Source: Streptomyces sp. 11x1 (lineage in GTDB: Bacteria > Actinomycetota > Actinomycetes > Streptomycetales > Streptomycetaceae). Taken from it: 64,000 nt of DNA. The notes under the pieces are model-generated. The model was not told the origin of the DNA. It searched no databases and worked only from the letters and a program-made list of their open reading frames with translations. The position numbers and the translations under genes were made by a program. Numbering within the stretch: position 1 is the first letter of the stretch; each line of letters opens with the position of its first letter. The stretch is from contig NZ_CP122458.1 of assembly GCF_032598905.1 (NCBI RefSeq), positions 3,224,001 through 3,288,000 of the forward strand, read 5' to 3'. Positions 41,588 through 51,215 of this stretch are shown piece after piece.

Positions 41588-42019
41588 ATGATGGGCGACG
41601 AGATGACTGATCACGAAGGCCCCTGCCACGAGTTGGTCGCCGACTGCCGGCTGCGTGCCGCCACCGATCTCCTCACCCACACCTGGGACCCCGTGGTGCT
41701 GGCGGCTCTTCGCCCGGGCCCGCGCCGCCGCCGCGAGCTGCGCGTGGCGATCGGCGGCATCAGCGACAAGGTCCTGACCGACGCCCTGCGTCGTCTGCTC
41801 TCCAACGGCCTGGTCGACCGCCAGGCACGTGCCGAAGCGCCACCTCGCGTCGATTACAGCCTGACAAGGCTGGGGCAGAGCCTCGTCGAGGGGCCCATGG
41901 CGGCGCTCGGACGCTGGGCGACCGAGCACGGTGACGAGTTGCTCGAAGCCCAGGAGAACGCGCCACGCAGAGCACCGGACCCGGCAGTGCCCCCACCAGG
42001 AACGCGACGAGTCGGATGA
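41588..42019 (+). CDS. HxlR-family transcriptional regulator
   Basis: 143 residues from the ATG at 41588; ATGs at 41591 and 41603 are also in frame. The winged helix is clear: CRLRAATDLLTHTWDPVVLAALRPGPRRRRELRVAIGGISDKVLTDALRRLLSNGLVDRQARAEAPPRVDYSLTRLGQSL. The usual N-terminal Cys of redox/aldehyde-sensing members is present as GPCHEL and again in ADCRL. It probably represses the divergent oxidoreductase, responding to a quinone or aldehyde-like signal; that signal is inference. Confidence 0.88.
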   Translation: MMGDEMTDHEGPCHELVADCRLRAATDLLTHTWDPVVLAALRPGPRRRRELRVAIGGISDKVLTDALRRLLSNGLVDRQARAEAPPRVDYSLTRLGQSLVEGPMAALGRWATEHGDELLEAQENAPRRAPDPAVPPPGTRRVG

Positions 42020-42317
42020 ACGCCCTCCGGCGAAGCCCTTCGGCGAGCCCCTTTGACGTTCCCGCAGGTCGTACCGGCACGAGGAACCGTCCGCCGACGA
42101 GGCGACGAGCACGTCATGGAAACCCAGTTGCCCGATCCGGACGCCGCTGACAGTGTCGCGAGCATGCCTGTCTTCTCCGCGCACGACGGGACCGGCCTCG
42201 CCGCGGCCATGTGTCCGAGAGGGACGCGGGGAACCGCGTGAGCAGCACCGTCCAGCTCCCCGTCCAGCCATGGCCGAAGCCGAAACACGACCTGTCCCAC
42301 ACCTGAATCGGGGGCCG
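42020..42317. other. 298-bp gap, no gene supported
   Basis: An ATG at 42270 would extend the next ABC gene by 16 codons but lacks a ribosome site. Nothing else in the stretch has coding character; it probably holds the exporter's promoter, though I see no clear -10/-35 pair. Confidence 0.5.
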
Positions 42318-44081
42318 ATGATCAACGCGTACGAGGACCCCGGCATCCCCGACCGCCGGGGTGGCGCCCGCTACCTGTGGTGGCTGGTCAAGCAGCAGGC
42401 CGGCCGTTCCGCCCTGGGCTCCCTCATCTCGTGCGTGTGGATGGTCCTGCTGGCGGCCACCCCGTATCTGCTCTCCCGCGCGATCGACGAGGGACTGGAA
42501 CCCGGCGACCACCGGGCCCTGGTCGGCTGGACCGCCGCCCTCTTCGGTGTCGGCGCCTTCAACGCCTGGCTGAGCATCATGCGCCACCGCACGATGACCC
42601 GGGTCCGGATGGACGCCAACTTCCGCACGGTGAAGGTGGTGATGGCGCACGCCGTCCGGCTGGGAGCGGCGCTGCCCGGCCGCGCCGGCGCCGGGGAGGT
42701 CGTCACGATCGGCGTGGGGGACGTCCAGACGATCGCCGGGTCCCTGACGGTCATCGGGCCGGGGGTCGGCGCACTCGCCGCCTACCTGGTGGTCGCCGGA
42801 CTGCTCGTGTCGGTCTCCCTCCCCATCGCGGCGGTCGTGCTGCTGGGGATGCCGTTGATCGCGGTGATCGTGGGGCCGATGATGCGGCGGCTGCAGGGCA
42901 CGGAGACCGAGTACCGCGAGCGGCGGGGCGTGCTGACCGCGCGGATCGCCGACCTCGCGGGCGGGCTACGAGTCCTCAACGGGCTGGGCGGCAAGGGGCT
43001 CGTCGCCGGCGCGTTCCACCGGGACTCGCAGCGGCTGCGGGCGCAGGGGTACCGGGTGGGAGCGGTGACCAGCTGGATGCAGGCGCTCGGGGTGGGGCTG
43101 CCGACGCTGTTCCTCGCGGTGGTGACCTGGCTGGCGGCCCGGCTCGCCGCGCAGGGGGCCATCACCGTGGGCGAGTTGGTGTCGGTGTACGGGTACGTCA
43201 CCGTGCTGGTGCGGCCCGTGTCGTACTTCGTCGACTGGGGTTACGAGGTCAGCCGCGGGGTGGTGGCCGCGCGGCGCGTCATCCGGTTCCTGAACCTGGA
43301 GCCGCTGCCGGACCGCGGCACGACGGACGCCCCCGCCGAGCCGTCGACGCTGCACGACCCCACGTCGGGGGTGCGGGTGCCGCCCGGCCGGCTGGTCGCG
43401 CTGGCCGCCGACCGGCCGGCCGACGCGGCGGCCGTGGTGGACCGGCTCGGACGGTACGCGCCGACCGCGGTGACCTGGGGTGGCATCCCGCTGGACGCGA
43501 TCCCGTTGGCGCAGGTCCGGGCACGGATCCTGGTCGCCGACCACGAGGCCGACCTGTTCGCGGGCCGGTTGCGCGATCTGCTCGGCGGGCACGGGGACGT
43601 CGACGACGAGACGGCCGGGCGGGCGCTGCGAACGGCGGTGGCCGAGGACATCGTGCAGGGCCTCGCGGACGGCCTCGACTCGGCGATCGACGCCCAGGGC
43701 CGCAATCTCTCCGGCGGTCAGCGGCAGCGGGTACGGCTCGCGCGGGCGCTGGTGGCCGACCCGGAGGTGCTGCTCGCCGTCGAGCCGACCTCGGCGCTGG
43801 ACGCGCACACGGAGGCCCGGGTGGCCGGACGGCTGCGGGCCGCCCGCGCGGGCCGTACGACCCTCGTCACCACCACGTCGCCCCTCGTCCTCGCCCACGC
43901 CGACACCGTCCTCCACCTGGTCGACGGCAAGGTCTCGGCCACCGGCACCCACCACGAACTCCTCGCCGCCGAACCGGGTTACCGCAACTTGGTGGCACGG
44001 GACACGGGAGAGCCGGAGGGGGCGCGCGGCGGGGAGGACACGGGTGGCGCGGGGCGCACGGACGCGGAGGTCGTACGGTGA
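42318..44081 (+). CDS. Heterodimeric ABC exporter with degenerate nucleotide site, subunit A
   Basis: 587 residues from an ATG at 42318 (MINAYEDPG, gaatcgggggccg upstream). Six membrane helices, then an NBD whose P-loop is lost: where GxxGxGKS/T should be it reads [14 protein letters not shown]. The signature is intact ([17 protein letters not shown]) but Walker B is [11 protein letters not shown] (Asp to Val) and the H-loop reads [10 protein letters not shown] without the usual His. It cannot bind ATP normally and serves as the LSGGQ donor to its partner. This is the extreme form of the asymmetric exporters; function retained in the heterodimer is inference. Confidence 0.88.
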   Translation: MINAYEDPGIPDRRGGARYLWWLVKQQAGRSALGSLISCVWMVLLAATPYLLSRAIDEGLEPGDHRALVGWTAALFGVGAFNAWLSIMRHRTMTRVRMDANFRTVKVVMAHAVRLGAALPGRAGAGEVVTIGVGDVQTIAGSLTVIGPGVGALAAYLVVAGLLVSVSLPIAAVVLLGMPLIAVIVGPMMRRLQGTETEYRERRGVLTARIADLAGGLRVLNGLGGKGLVAGAFHRDSQRLRAQGYRVGAVTSWMQALGVGLPTLFLAVVTWLAARLAAQGAITVGELVSVYGYVTVLVRPVSYFVDWGYEVSRGVVAARRVIRFLNLEPLPDRGTTDAPAEPSTLHDPTSGVRVPPGRLVALAADRPADAAAVVDRLGRYAPTAVTWGGIPLDAIPLAQVRARILVADHEADLFAGRLRDLLGGHGDVDDETAGRALRTAVAEDIVQGLADGLDSAIDAQGRNLSGGQRQRVRLARALVADPEVLLAVEPTSALDAHTEARVAGRLRAARAGRTTLVTTTSPLVLAHADTVLHLVDGKVSATGTHHELLAAEPGYRNLVARDTGEPEGARGGEDTGGAGRTDAEVVR

Positions 44082-45883
44082 TGGCGACGGCGGCAAGAGC
44101 CAGAAAAGCAGCGGCGGTTGATCTCGACCCCCATCCCTCCGGGCGGCTGCCCATCGCCGACGCGCGGGCCGTGCGGCGGGCGACCGTGCGGCTGGTGCGG
44201 GCGGACGGGCGGGCCTTCCTGGCCGTGCTGGGGCTGAACGGGGCGGCTGCCGCCACGGGGCTCGCCGGGCCGTGGCTGGTGGGGCGGATCATCGACGAGG
44301 TGCGCGGCGGGGCCGGCGTCGGGGTCGTGGACCGGCTCGCGGCGGCGATCCTGCTGTGCGCGGTGGCGCAGTTGCTGCTGGCGCGCTGGGCCCGGTACGT
44401 GGGGCACCGGTTCGGGGAACGGACGCTGGCGCGGGTGCGCGAGGAGTTCGTGGACCGGACCCTGGCGCTGCCGGCGTCGGTCGTGGAGCGGGCGGGGACC
44501 GGCGATCTGACGGCGCGCGGCACGGCCGACGTGGACGCGGTGGGCAGGACCCTGCGTGACGTGGGCCCCGAGTTGCTGATCAGCTCGGTGCAGGCGCTGT
44601 TCCTGATCGGCGCGGTGTTCGCGTTGAACCCGCTGCTCGGGGTGTGCGCGCTGGTCGGGCTGAGCGGCATCGGGGTGGTGCTGCGCTGGTATCTGCGCCG
44701 GGCGCGCGCCGGTTATCTCGCGGAGGGCGCGGCCGGTTCGGAGGTGGCGGAGATCGTCGCGGCGACCGCGTCGGGGGCCCGTACGGTCGAGGCGCTGCGG
44801 CTGGAGCACCGGCGGATCACCGCGAGCCGGGACGCGCTGGAGGAGTCCCGGCGCCGCCGCTTCCACACCCTGTTCCTGCGCACGGTGTTCTTTCCCGGGG
44901 TCGAGGTCTCGTACTTCGTGCCCCAGGTCCTCGTGCTCCTCCTCGGCGGTGTGCTGCTCGCGCGCGGCGCGGTCACGCTGGGCGTGGTGGTGTCGGCGGC
45001 CCTGTATCTGCAGCAGCTGAGCGGCCCGCTCGACGAGATCCTGATGCGGGTGGAGCTGCTGCAGAGCAGCGGCGCCTCGTTCGCCCGGGTGGAGGGTCTG
45101 GCCGGGGCGCCGCGCACCGGCTCCGCCGCCACCCCGGAGCCCGCGGACGACCGTATCGACGTACGGGGTGTCCGGTACGCGTACGAGCGGGGCGGCGAGG
45201 TGCTGCGCGGTGTGGATCTGACGGTCCGCCCGGGAGAGCGGCTCGCGGTGGTGGGCCCGTCCGGCGCCGGGAAGACGACGCTGAGCCGCCTCCTGGCCGG
45301 CATCGACGCGCCGACCGCCGGGAGCGTGACGGTGGGCGGGGTGCCCGTCGTCGACCTCGCCCCCGAACGGCTGCGCCGCCAGGTGGTCCTGGTCACCCAG
45401 GAGCACCATGTGTTCCTGGGTACGGTCCGGGACAACCTCCTCATCGCCGAACCGGCGGCCACGGACGGGGAGTTGTGGGCGGCGCTGTCGGCGGTGGGCG
45501 CGGACGGCTGGGTCCGTGACCTGCCCGCCGGGCTGGACACCCGCCTCGGCGAGGGCGGGCGCCGCACGGACGGCCCCCAGGCGCAGCAACTGGCGCTCGC
45601 CCGGGTGGTCCTGGCCGACCCGCACACCCTCATCCTCGACGAGGCCACGGCCCTCCTCGATCCCACCACCGCCCGCCACACCGAGCGCGCCCTCGCCGCG
45701 GTCCTGCACGGCCGCACGGTCGTCGCCATCGCCCACCGCCTCCACACCGCCCACGACGCGGACCGGGTGGCGGTGATGGAGGACGGCCGCCTCACCGAAC
45801 TAGGCACCCACGACGACCTGGTGGCGGCGGACGGCGCGTACGCGGCGCTGTGGCGGCGGTGGCACGGGGAGGAGACGGCGTGA
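44081..45883 (+). CDS. Heterodimeric ABC exporter, subunit B
   Basis: 600 residues from ATG 44081 (a GTG at 44078 overlaps the previous stop; gcggagg upstream suits either). NBD: Walker A GPSGAGKTT, Q-loop LVTQEHHVFLGTVRDN, Walker B LILDEATALLD with catalytic Glu, H-loop VVAIAHRLHTA. The signature is degenerate (RRTDGPQAQQLALARVVL instead of LSGGQ). With subunit A this leaves exactly one complete ATP site (B Walker boxes, A signature) and one empty site. Substrate unknown. Confidence 0.9.
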   Translation: MATAARARKAAAVDLDPHPSGRLPIADARAVRRATVRLVRADGRAFLAVLGLNGAAAATGLAGPWLVGRIIDEVRGGAGVGVVDRLAAAILLCAVAQLLLARWARYVGHRFGERTLARVREEFVDRTLALPASVVERAGTGDLTARGTADVDAVGRTLRDVGPELLISSVQALFLIGAVFALNPLLGVCALVGLSGIGVVLRWYLRRARAGYLAEGAAGSEVAEIVAATASGARTVEALRLEHRRITASRDALEESRRRRFHTLFLRTVFFPGVEVSYFVPQVLVLLLGGVLLARGAVTLGVVVSAALYLQQLSGPLDEILMRVELLQSSGASFARVEGLAGAPRTGSAATPEPADDRIDVRGVRYAYERGGEVLRGVDLTVRPGERLAVVGPSGAGKTTLSRLLAGIDAPTAGSVTVGGVPVVDLAPERLRRQVVLVTQEHHVFLGTVRDNLLIAEPAATDGELWAALSAVGADGWVRDLPAGLDTRLGEGGRRTDGPQAQQLALARVVLADPHTLILDEATALLDPTTARHTERALAAVLHGRTVVAIAHRLHTAHDADRVAVMEDGRLTELGTHDDLVAADGAYAALWRRWHGEETA

Positions 45884-45957
45884 CAGTGACGCGGGGCCCG
45901 TGCGGTCCGACGAACGCGCACGGCCCCGTGCGAGGATTACCGAACAGCCTTACGACG

Positions 45958-46191
45958 ATGAGAAGAACGCCTCCTGTGATGCCGCCGATGTGCGTCGTCT
46001 GCCCTCGCAGGCCGCACGACGACAAGACTTTCTCCGAGTTCACCCTGGTCTACTTCCGGGCGACCCGGACGTATGACGACGACTGGGTCGGTCACCCGGA
46101 GAGCGCCGTCTGGTTCTGCAACGACCACGTGCACCTGGCCGAGGGACTGACCGACCTGACGGCCCCCGAGGCGCTGGAACGGATCAGGTAG
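45958..46191 (+). CDS. Small conserved protein with possible zinc-binding Cys/His
   Basis: 77 residues from an ATG at 45958; ATG 45979 is an alternative and neither has a strong ribosome site. CVVCPRR near the start and WFCNDHVHLAEGL near the end could together ligate a metal, with TFSEFTLVYFRATRTYDDDWVGHPESAVWF between. I do not know its role. It lies between an exporter and the metalloprotease pair and its homologues, as far as I recall, are common in Streptomyces. Confidence 0.65.
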   Translation: MRRTPPVMPPMCVVCPRRPHDDKTFSEFTLVYFRATRTYDDDWVGHPESAVWFCNDHVHLAEGLTDLTAPEALERIR

Positions 46192-46312
46192 GGCAGCTCC
46201 GCGGGCCTCCGCCCTCCGCTTTCCGCGCTCGGCCCTGCGCCCTCGGCCCTCTGCCCCACCAGGTGAACGCTCCGTTTATCGAACATGATCAACCGGGCAA
46301 CGGACCATTTCC

Positions 46313-46363
46313 GGCCAACTTATTGACGCGCCCCTGACAGGAAGCGCAATCTCCTGCCACTCT
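46313..46363 (+). promoter_or_regulatory. Promoter with shared upstream box, first metalloprotease
   Basis: ggccaac (46313-46319), 14 nt, ctgaca (46334-46339), 18 nt, cactct (46358-46363). The same three boxes with identical spacing precede the second metalloprotease. ctgaca/cactct fits a -35/-10 pair; ggccaac would be an activator site. The remaining 170 nt to the start form a long leader; the rest of the 46192-46312 gap shows nothing else. Confidence 0.65.
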
Positions 46364-46532
46364 GCCCACAGCCGCGGCACAGCAACCTCACAAGCAGCGC
46401 TGTGACGTGCCGCGCGGCACCCCCACGCATGTGGTTTTCGCGTTCGTCAGTGCACACCTTGTTCTGCCCGGACGGCCACCAGTCGTCCGGTCTCCCCTGG
46501 CCGTGCGAACCGCGGCCGTGCAGAAGGAGTCA

Positions 46533-48599
46533 GTGTTGAGACGCCAGTCCCACAGACGCACCTCCCACACCGGTAACACCTTCGGCCGCACCGCCCGCCG
46601 GCGCACGGCCGCCGGCGCGCTCGTCGCCGTCACCGCCCTGTTGGCCGCGGCCGTCCAGTCGGGCGCCGCCACCGCCGCCCCGGAGAAGGCACCGTCGGCT
46701 GCGGGCAAGGCCACCGGCACGGCCTCGGTCAAGCTCACCCCCGCCCAGCGGGCCGAGCTGATACGCGAGGCCACCGCGACGAGGGCCCAGACGGCCGAGG
46801 AGCTGAACCTCGGCGCCAAGGAGAAGCTCGTCGTCCGTGACGTGGTCAAGGACCGCGACGGCACCGTGCACACCCGCTACGAGCGGACCTACGACGGCCT
46901 CCCGGTCCTCGGCGGCGACCTGGTCGTCGAGACCTCGAAGGCGGGCGCGACCGAGGGCATCGTCAAGGCCACCAAGGCGAAGATCGCCGTCCCGTCGCTG
47001 ACGCCGACCGTCAGCAAGGGCAAGGCCGAGAAGCAGGCCCTCGGCGCCGCGAAGGCGGAGGACGCCAAGAGCCCGGAGATCAACCGCGCGCCCCGCAAGG
47101 TCGTCTGGGCCGCGAGCGGCACGCCGGTCCTCGCCTACGAGACGGTCGTCGGCGGCTTCCAGCACGACGGCACCCCGCAGGAGCTGCACGTCATCACGGA
47201 CGCCACCAGCGGCGCCAAGCTGTACGAGTGGGAAGCGGTCGAGACCGGCACCGGCAACACCGTCTACAGCGGCCAGGTGACCCTCGGCACCACCCAGTCC
47301 GGTTCGACGTACAACCTCACCGACGGCGCCCGTGGCAACCACCGCACGAACAACCTCAACCGCGGCACGTCCGGCACCGGGACCCTGTTCTCCGGCCCCG
47401 ACGACGTGTGGGGCAACGGCGCCCCGTCGAACCTGGAGTCGGCCGCCGCCGACGCCCACTACGGCGCGGCGCTGACCTGGGACTACTACAAGAACGTGCA
47501 CGGCCGCAGCGGCATCCGCGGTGACGGCGTCGGCGCCTACTCGCGCGTGCACTACGGCAACAACTACGTCAACGCGTTCTGGCAGGACTCCTGCTTCTGC
47601 ATGACGTACGGCGACGGCTCCGGCAACGCCAACCCGCTCACCTCGATCGACGTGGCCGCGCACGAGATGACCCACGGCCTCACGTCCAACACGGCCGGCC
47701 TGAACTACAGCGGCGAGTCCGGCGGTCTGAACGAGGCCACCTCGGACATCTTCGGCGCGACGGTCGAGTTCTTCGCGGCGAACACCTCCGACGTCGGTGA
47801 CTACCTCATCGGCGAGGAGATCAACATCAACGGCGACGGCACGCCGCTGCGTTACATGGACCGGCCGAGCAAGGACGGCTCGTCCAGGGACGCCTGGTAC
47901 TCGGGCATCGGCTCGATCGACGTGCACTACTCCTCGGGCCCCGCGAACCACTTCTTCTACCTGCTCTCCGAGGGCAGCGGCGCCAAGACCATCAACGGCG
48001 TCAGCTACAACTCGCCCACCTCGGACAACCTGCCGGTGATCGGCATCGGCCGGGACAAGGCGGAGAAGATCTGGTTCCGCGCGCTGACCACCAAGTTCAC
48101 CTCGACCACCAACTACGCGGGCGCCCGCACCGGCACCCTGGCGGCGGCCGGTGAGCTGTACGGCACCACGTCCGCCGAGTACACGGCCGTGGCCAACGCC
48201 TGGGCGGGCGTGAACGTGGGCACCCGGCCCGGCGGTGGCGGGGGCGGCGGCACGTCGTTCGAGAGCACGACCGACGTATCGATTCCGGACAACGGCGCGG
48301 CGGTCACCTCGCCGATCACGGTGTCCGGCCGGACCGGAAACGCTCCCTCGAACCTGGCGGTCGCCGTGGACATCGTCCACACCTACATCGGTGACCTCCA
48401 GGTCCAGCTGGTCGCCCCCGACGGCACGGCGTACACGCTGAAGGCGTACGGCACCGGCGGCAGCTCGGACAACATCAACACCACGTACACCGTGAACGCG
48501 TCCTCCGAAGTCGCCAACGGCGTCTGGCAGTTGAGGGTCCAGGACAACGCGGCCCGGGACACCGGGTACATCAACAGCTGGAAGCTGACGTTCCCGTAG
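46533..48599 (+). CDS. Secreted M4 neutral zinc metalloprotease with P domain
   Basis: 688 residues from a GTG at 46533 preceded by aaggagt. Signal peptide with an Arg-rich n-region and hydrophobic core ALVAVTALLAAAV. An FTP/PepSY propeptide (TVHTRYERTYDGLPVLGGDLVVE) precedes the thermolysin domain with HEMTH (His377, Glu378, His381) and the third zinc ligand Glu401 in GGLNEATSD. A Gly-rich linker (RPGGGGGGGTS) leads to a C-terminal proprotein-convertase P domain (SIPDNGAAVTSPITVSG ... DTGYINSWKLTF). It digests extracellular protein. The tandem neighbour lacks the P domain. Confidence 0.93.
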   Translation: MLRRQSHRRTSHTGNTFGRTARRRTAAGALVAVTALLAAAVQSGAATAAPEKAPSAAGKATGTASVKLTPAQRAELIREATATRAQTAEELNLGAKEKLVVRDVVKDRDGTVHTRYERTYDGLPVLGGDLVVETSKAGATEGIVKATKAKIAVPSLTPTVSKGKAEKQALGAAKAEDAKSPEINRAPRKVVWAASGTPVLAYETVVGGFQHDGTPQELHVITDATSGAKLYEWEAVETGTGNTVYSGQVTLGTTQSGSTYNLTDGARGNHRTNNLNRGTSGTGTLFSGPDDVWGNGAPSNLESAAADAHYGAALTWDYYKNVHGRSGIRGDGVGAYSRVHYGNNYVNAFWQDSCFCMTYGDGSGNANPLTSIDVAAHEMTHGLTSNTAGLNYSGESGGLNEATSDIFGATVEFFAANTSDVGDYLIGEEININGDGTPLRYMDRPSKDGSSRDAWYSGIGSIDVHYSSGPANHFFYLLSEGSGAKTINGVSYNSPTSDNLPVIGIGRDKAEKIWFRALTTKFTSTTNYAGARTGTLAAAGELYGTTSAEYTAVANAWAGVNVGTRPGGGGGGGTSFESTTDVSIPDNGAAVTSPITVSGRTGNAPSNLAVAVDIVHTYIGDLQVQLVAPDGTAYTLKAYGTGGSSDNINTTYTVNASSEVANGVWQLRVQDNAARDTGYINSWKLTFP

Positions 48600-48674
48600 G
48601 ACACCCGCGCGCACCTGTGCGCACCCGCGCGCGCAGCCGCGCACACATCAGCAGGCACGCGCTTCCCGGTGCCG

Positions 48675-48720
48675 ACGGGCGTCGCCCCGGTGGGTCACTT
48701 CCCGCCGGGGCGGCGCCCGT
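48675..48720 (+). terminator. GC-rich stem-loop after first metalloprotease
   Basis: acgggcgtcgccccgg pairs with ccggggcggcgcccgt with one bulge, ending at 48720 about 120 nt after the stop. Confidence 0.75.
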
Positions 48721-48757
48721 TCATGTTCCCGCAACATTCACCGGACAGTTGACTTTC

Positions 48758-48808
48758 GGCCAACATCATCACCCCCTCCTGACATGAACACGACTCAGGT
48801 GTCACTCT
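48758..48808 (+). promoter_or_regulatory. Promoter with shared upstream box, second metalloprotease
   Basis: ggccaac (48758-48764), 14 nt, ctgaca (48779-48784), 18 nt, cactct (48803-48808): the same boxes and spacing as upstream of the first metalloprotease. It is 52 nt from the GTG at 48861, giving a short leader. Confidence 0.68.
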
Positions 48809-48860
48809 TCCTCCACCCGCCGCACCAGCACCAGCGAACTCCCCCACATAAGGAGCTTGT

Positions 48861-50522
48861 GTGACTCCCCTCTACGCGCGTCACAAGCGCACCACGCTCG
48901 CCATCGCGACCGCCGTCGCCGCCGGCGCGCTGCTCACCACCGGACTGACCTCCGGTGCCACCGCCCAGCCCGCCCCCGTCGCGGACAAGGCCCGGCCGGC
49001 CGGGGCCCCCGTCCTGCTGACCCCCGCCGCGCGCACCGCCCTGATCAAGGAGGCGGACGCGGCCACGACCGCGACCGCCGACGAGATAGGCCTCGGCGCC
49101 AAGGAGGAACTGGTCGTCCGTGACGTCCTCAAGGACGCGGACGGCACGGTCCACACGCGCTACGAGCGCACCTACGGCGGCCTCCCGGTCCTCGGCGGCG
49201 ACCTGGTCGTCCACGAGTCGAAGGCCGGCGACATCAAGAGTGTCACCAAGGCGACGACCGCCACCGTCAAGGTCCCCGACCTGACCGCGGCCGTCACCAA
49301 GGCCACCGCCGAGAAGCAGGCGCTGAAGGCCGCCAAGGCCGAGGGCTCCACCAAGACCGCGGCCGACAAGGCCCCGCGCAAGGTCGTCTGGGCCGCGAGC
49401 GGCAAGCCCGCCCTCGCCTACGAGACGGTCGTCGGCGGCTTCCAGCACGACGGCACCCCGCAGGAGCTGCACGTCATCACCGACGCGGAGACCGGCAAGA
49501 AGCTGTACGAGTGGGAGGCGATCCAGACCGGCAGCGGCAACAGCCAGTACAACGGCCAGGTCACCATCGGCACCTCGCGGTCCGGCTCGACGTACCAGCT
49601 CAACGACCCCACGCGCGGCGCCCACAAGACGTACAACAAGGCGCGTGCCACGTCCTCCTCGGCCGGCACGCTCTTCACCGACGCGGACGACGTCTGGGGC
49701 ACCGGCACCGCCACCAGCTCCTCCACCGACCAGAACGCCGCCGTGGACGCCCACTACGGCGCCCAGGTCACCTGGGACTTCTACAAGAACGTCCTCGGCC
49801 GCAACGGCATCAGGAACAACGGCGTCGCCGCGTACTCCCGGGTCCACTACGGCAACGCGTACGTCAACGCCTTCTGGTCCGACAGTTGCTTCTGCATGAC
49901 GTACGGCGACGGCGCGGGCAACACCAAGCCGCTCACCTCGATCGACGTGGCCGGCCACGAGATGACCCACGGCCTGACGTCCAACACCGCCGGGCTGAAC
50001 TACAGCGGCGAGTCCGGCGGCCTGAACGAGGCCACCTCGGACATCCTCGGCACGGCGGTCGAGTTCTACGCCGCGAACACCAAGGACCCGGGCGACTACC
50101 TGATCGGCGAGAAGGTCGACATCCGCGGCAACGGCACCCCGCTGCGCTACATGGACCAGCCGAGCAAGGACGGCTCGTCGGCCAACTACTGGTCGTCGTC
50201 GCTCGGCAGCCTGGACGTCCACTACTCCTCGGGCCCGGCGAACCACTTCTTCTACCTCCTGTCCGAGGGCAGCGGCGCCAAGACGATCAACGGGGTCGCG
50301 TACAACTCCCCCACCTCCAACGGCGCCACGATCGCGGGCATCGGCCGGGACAAGGCCGTCCAGATCTGGTACAAGGCGCTGACGACGTACATGACGTCGA
50401 CCACGAACTACAAGGGCGCCCGCACGGCGACCCTGAACGCGGCGTCCTCGCTCTACGGCGCGAACAGCGCGGAGTACGCCGCGGTGAACGCGACGTGGGC
50501 AGCGGTCAACGTCACGGCGTGA
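48861..50522 (+). CDS. Secreted M4 neutral zinc metalloprotease, no P domain
   Basis: 553 residues from a GTG at 48861 with aaggag upstream. Signal peptide (TLAIATAVAAGALLTTGLTSGATAQ), FTP/PepSY propeptide and thermolysin-type catalytic domain with HEMTH (His366, Glu367, His370) and Glu390. It is closely similar to the neighbouring protease through propeptide and catalytic domain and stops where that one adds its linker and P domain, so the pair is a tandem duplication followed by loss or gain of the P domain. Both should mature by autoprocessing outside the cell. Confidence 0.93.
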   Translation: MTPLYARHKRTTLAIATAVAAGALLTTGLTSGATAQPAPVADKARPAGAPVLLTPAARTALIKEADAATTATADEIGLGAKEELVVRDVLKDADGTVHTRYERTYGGLPVLGGDLVVHESKAGDIKSVTKATTATVKVPDLTAAVTKATAEKQALKAAKAEGSTKTAADKAPRKVVWAASGKPALAYETVVGGFQHDGTPQELHVITDAETGKKLYEWEAIQTGSGNSQYNGQVTIGTSRSGSTYQLNDPTRGAHKTYNKARATSSSAGTLFTDADDVWGTGTATSSSTDQNAAVDAHYGAQVTWDFYKNVLGRNGIRNNGVAAYSRVHYGNAYVNAFWSDSCFCMTYGDGAGNTKPLTSIDVAGHEMTHGLTSNTAGLNYSGESGGLNEATSDILGTAVEFYAANTKDPGDYLIGEKVDIRGNGTPLRYMDQPSKDGSSANYWSSSLGSLDVHYSSGPANHFFYLLSEGSGAKTINGVAYNSPTSNGATIAGIGRDKAVQIWYKALTTYMTSTTNYKGARTATLNAASSLYGANSAEYAAVNATWAAVNVTA

Positions 50523-50550
50523 CATCACGGCCTGGTTCCCAGGCTGCTCG

Positions 50551-50589
50551 GGGCGGTACCCGGAGAGAAGGCGACTCCGGGTACCGCCC
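50551..50589 (+). terminator. 15-bp perfect stem-loop after second metalloprotease
   Basis: gggcggtacccggag (50551-50565) pairs exactly with ctccgggtaccgccc (50575-50589), 29 nt after the stop. The following tagtct may be the -10 of the next gene. Confidence 0.9.
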
Positions 50590-50602
50590 TAGTCTGTGCG
50601 CC

Positions 50603-51136
50603 ATGCCCGAAACCACCGGCCCGCTCCCCGAGGGCCCCTTCACCTACGAGGCCGTCGGCGCGACTCGCGAGGGTCACTGCCCGCCGGACTTCAACCCCCT
50701 CCACGTCCGCTCCCGCATAGGCGAGGGCACGGACGTGTTCGAGCGGGCCGCGCACGCCGTCCGCACCTGGGAGATGCACCGCGCGCTGGGCGTCGGCATA
50801 CGCGCGTCCGCCCCCGAGGCGGCCCCCGGCGTCGACGTGACGGTCACCCTCGGCGGCGTGATCAAGGCCCCCTGCCGCGTGGTCTGGACCGTCGACGAGC
50901 CCCGCCGCAAGGGCTGGGCCTACGGCACGCTCCCGGGCCACCCGGAATGCGGCGAGGAGGCCTTCGTGGTCGACCGCACGGGAGACGGCACGGTCTGGCT
51001 CACGGTCACGGCGTTCAGCCGCGGCGCGAAGTGGTACGCACGGGCGGGCGGGGCGGCGACGCGGGGGTTGCAGCATGCTTATGCGCGGCGGTGTGGGGTG
51101 GTGTTGCGGAGGCTGTGCGATCACCCGAAGGAGTAA
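50603..51136 (+). CDS. DUF1990 family protein
   Basis: 177 residues from an ATG at 50603. FTYEAVGATREGHCPPDFNPLHVRSRIGEGTDVFERAAHAVRTWEMHRALGV and the closing FSRGAKWYARAGGAATRGLQHAYARRCGVVL are diagnostic of DUF1990. The fold is related to START/Bet v1-like lipid-binding domains; role unknown. A tagtct at 50590-50595 would start transcription at about 50602, so the mRNA may be leaderless, which fits the absence of a ribosome site. Confidence 0.85.
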   Translation: MPETTGPLPEGPFTYEAVGATREGHCPPDFNPLHVRSRIGEGTDVFERAAHAVRTWEMHRALGVGIRASAPEAAPGVDVTVTLGGVIKAPCRVVWTVDEPRRKGWAYGTLPGHPECGEEAFVVDRTGDGTVWLTVTAFSRGAKWYARAGGAATRGLQHAYARRCGVVLRRLCDHPKE

Positions 51137-51147
51137 GTTCCGTCGAA

Positions 51148-51201
51148 GTCGATGCCGACAGATCCCGTCTACATAGACTTAGACGAATCGACGGCATCGA
51201 C
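51148..51201. promoter_or_regulatory. Nested dyad upstream of the ATPase gene
   Basis: gtcgatgccg (51148-51157) pairs with cggcatcgac (51192-51201), and within it cgtct (51166) pairs with agacg around acatagactt. The centre is AT-rich for this genome, so an operator/promoter or leader structure for the gene at 51216 is plausible. Confidence 0.6.
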
Positions 51202-51215
51202 CACGGAAGTGCCCC

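Noticed and set aside
41516..42346. Minus-strand frames opposite the HxlR gene
   Set aside because: No codon bias or domain match; antisense to a well-supported winged-helix gene.
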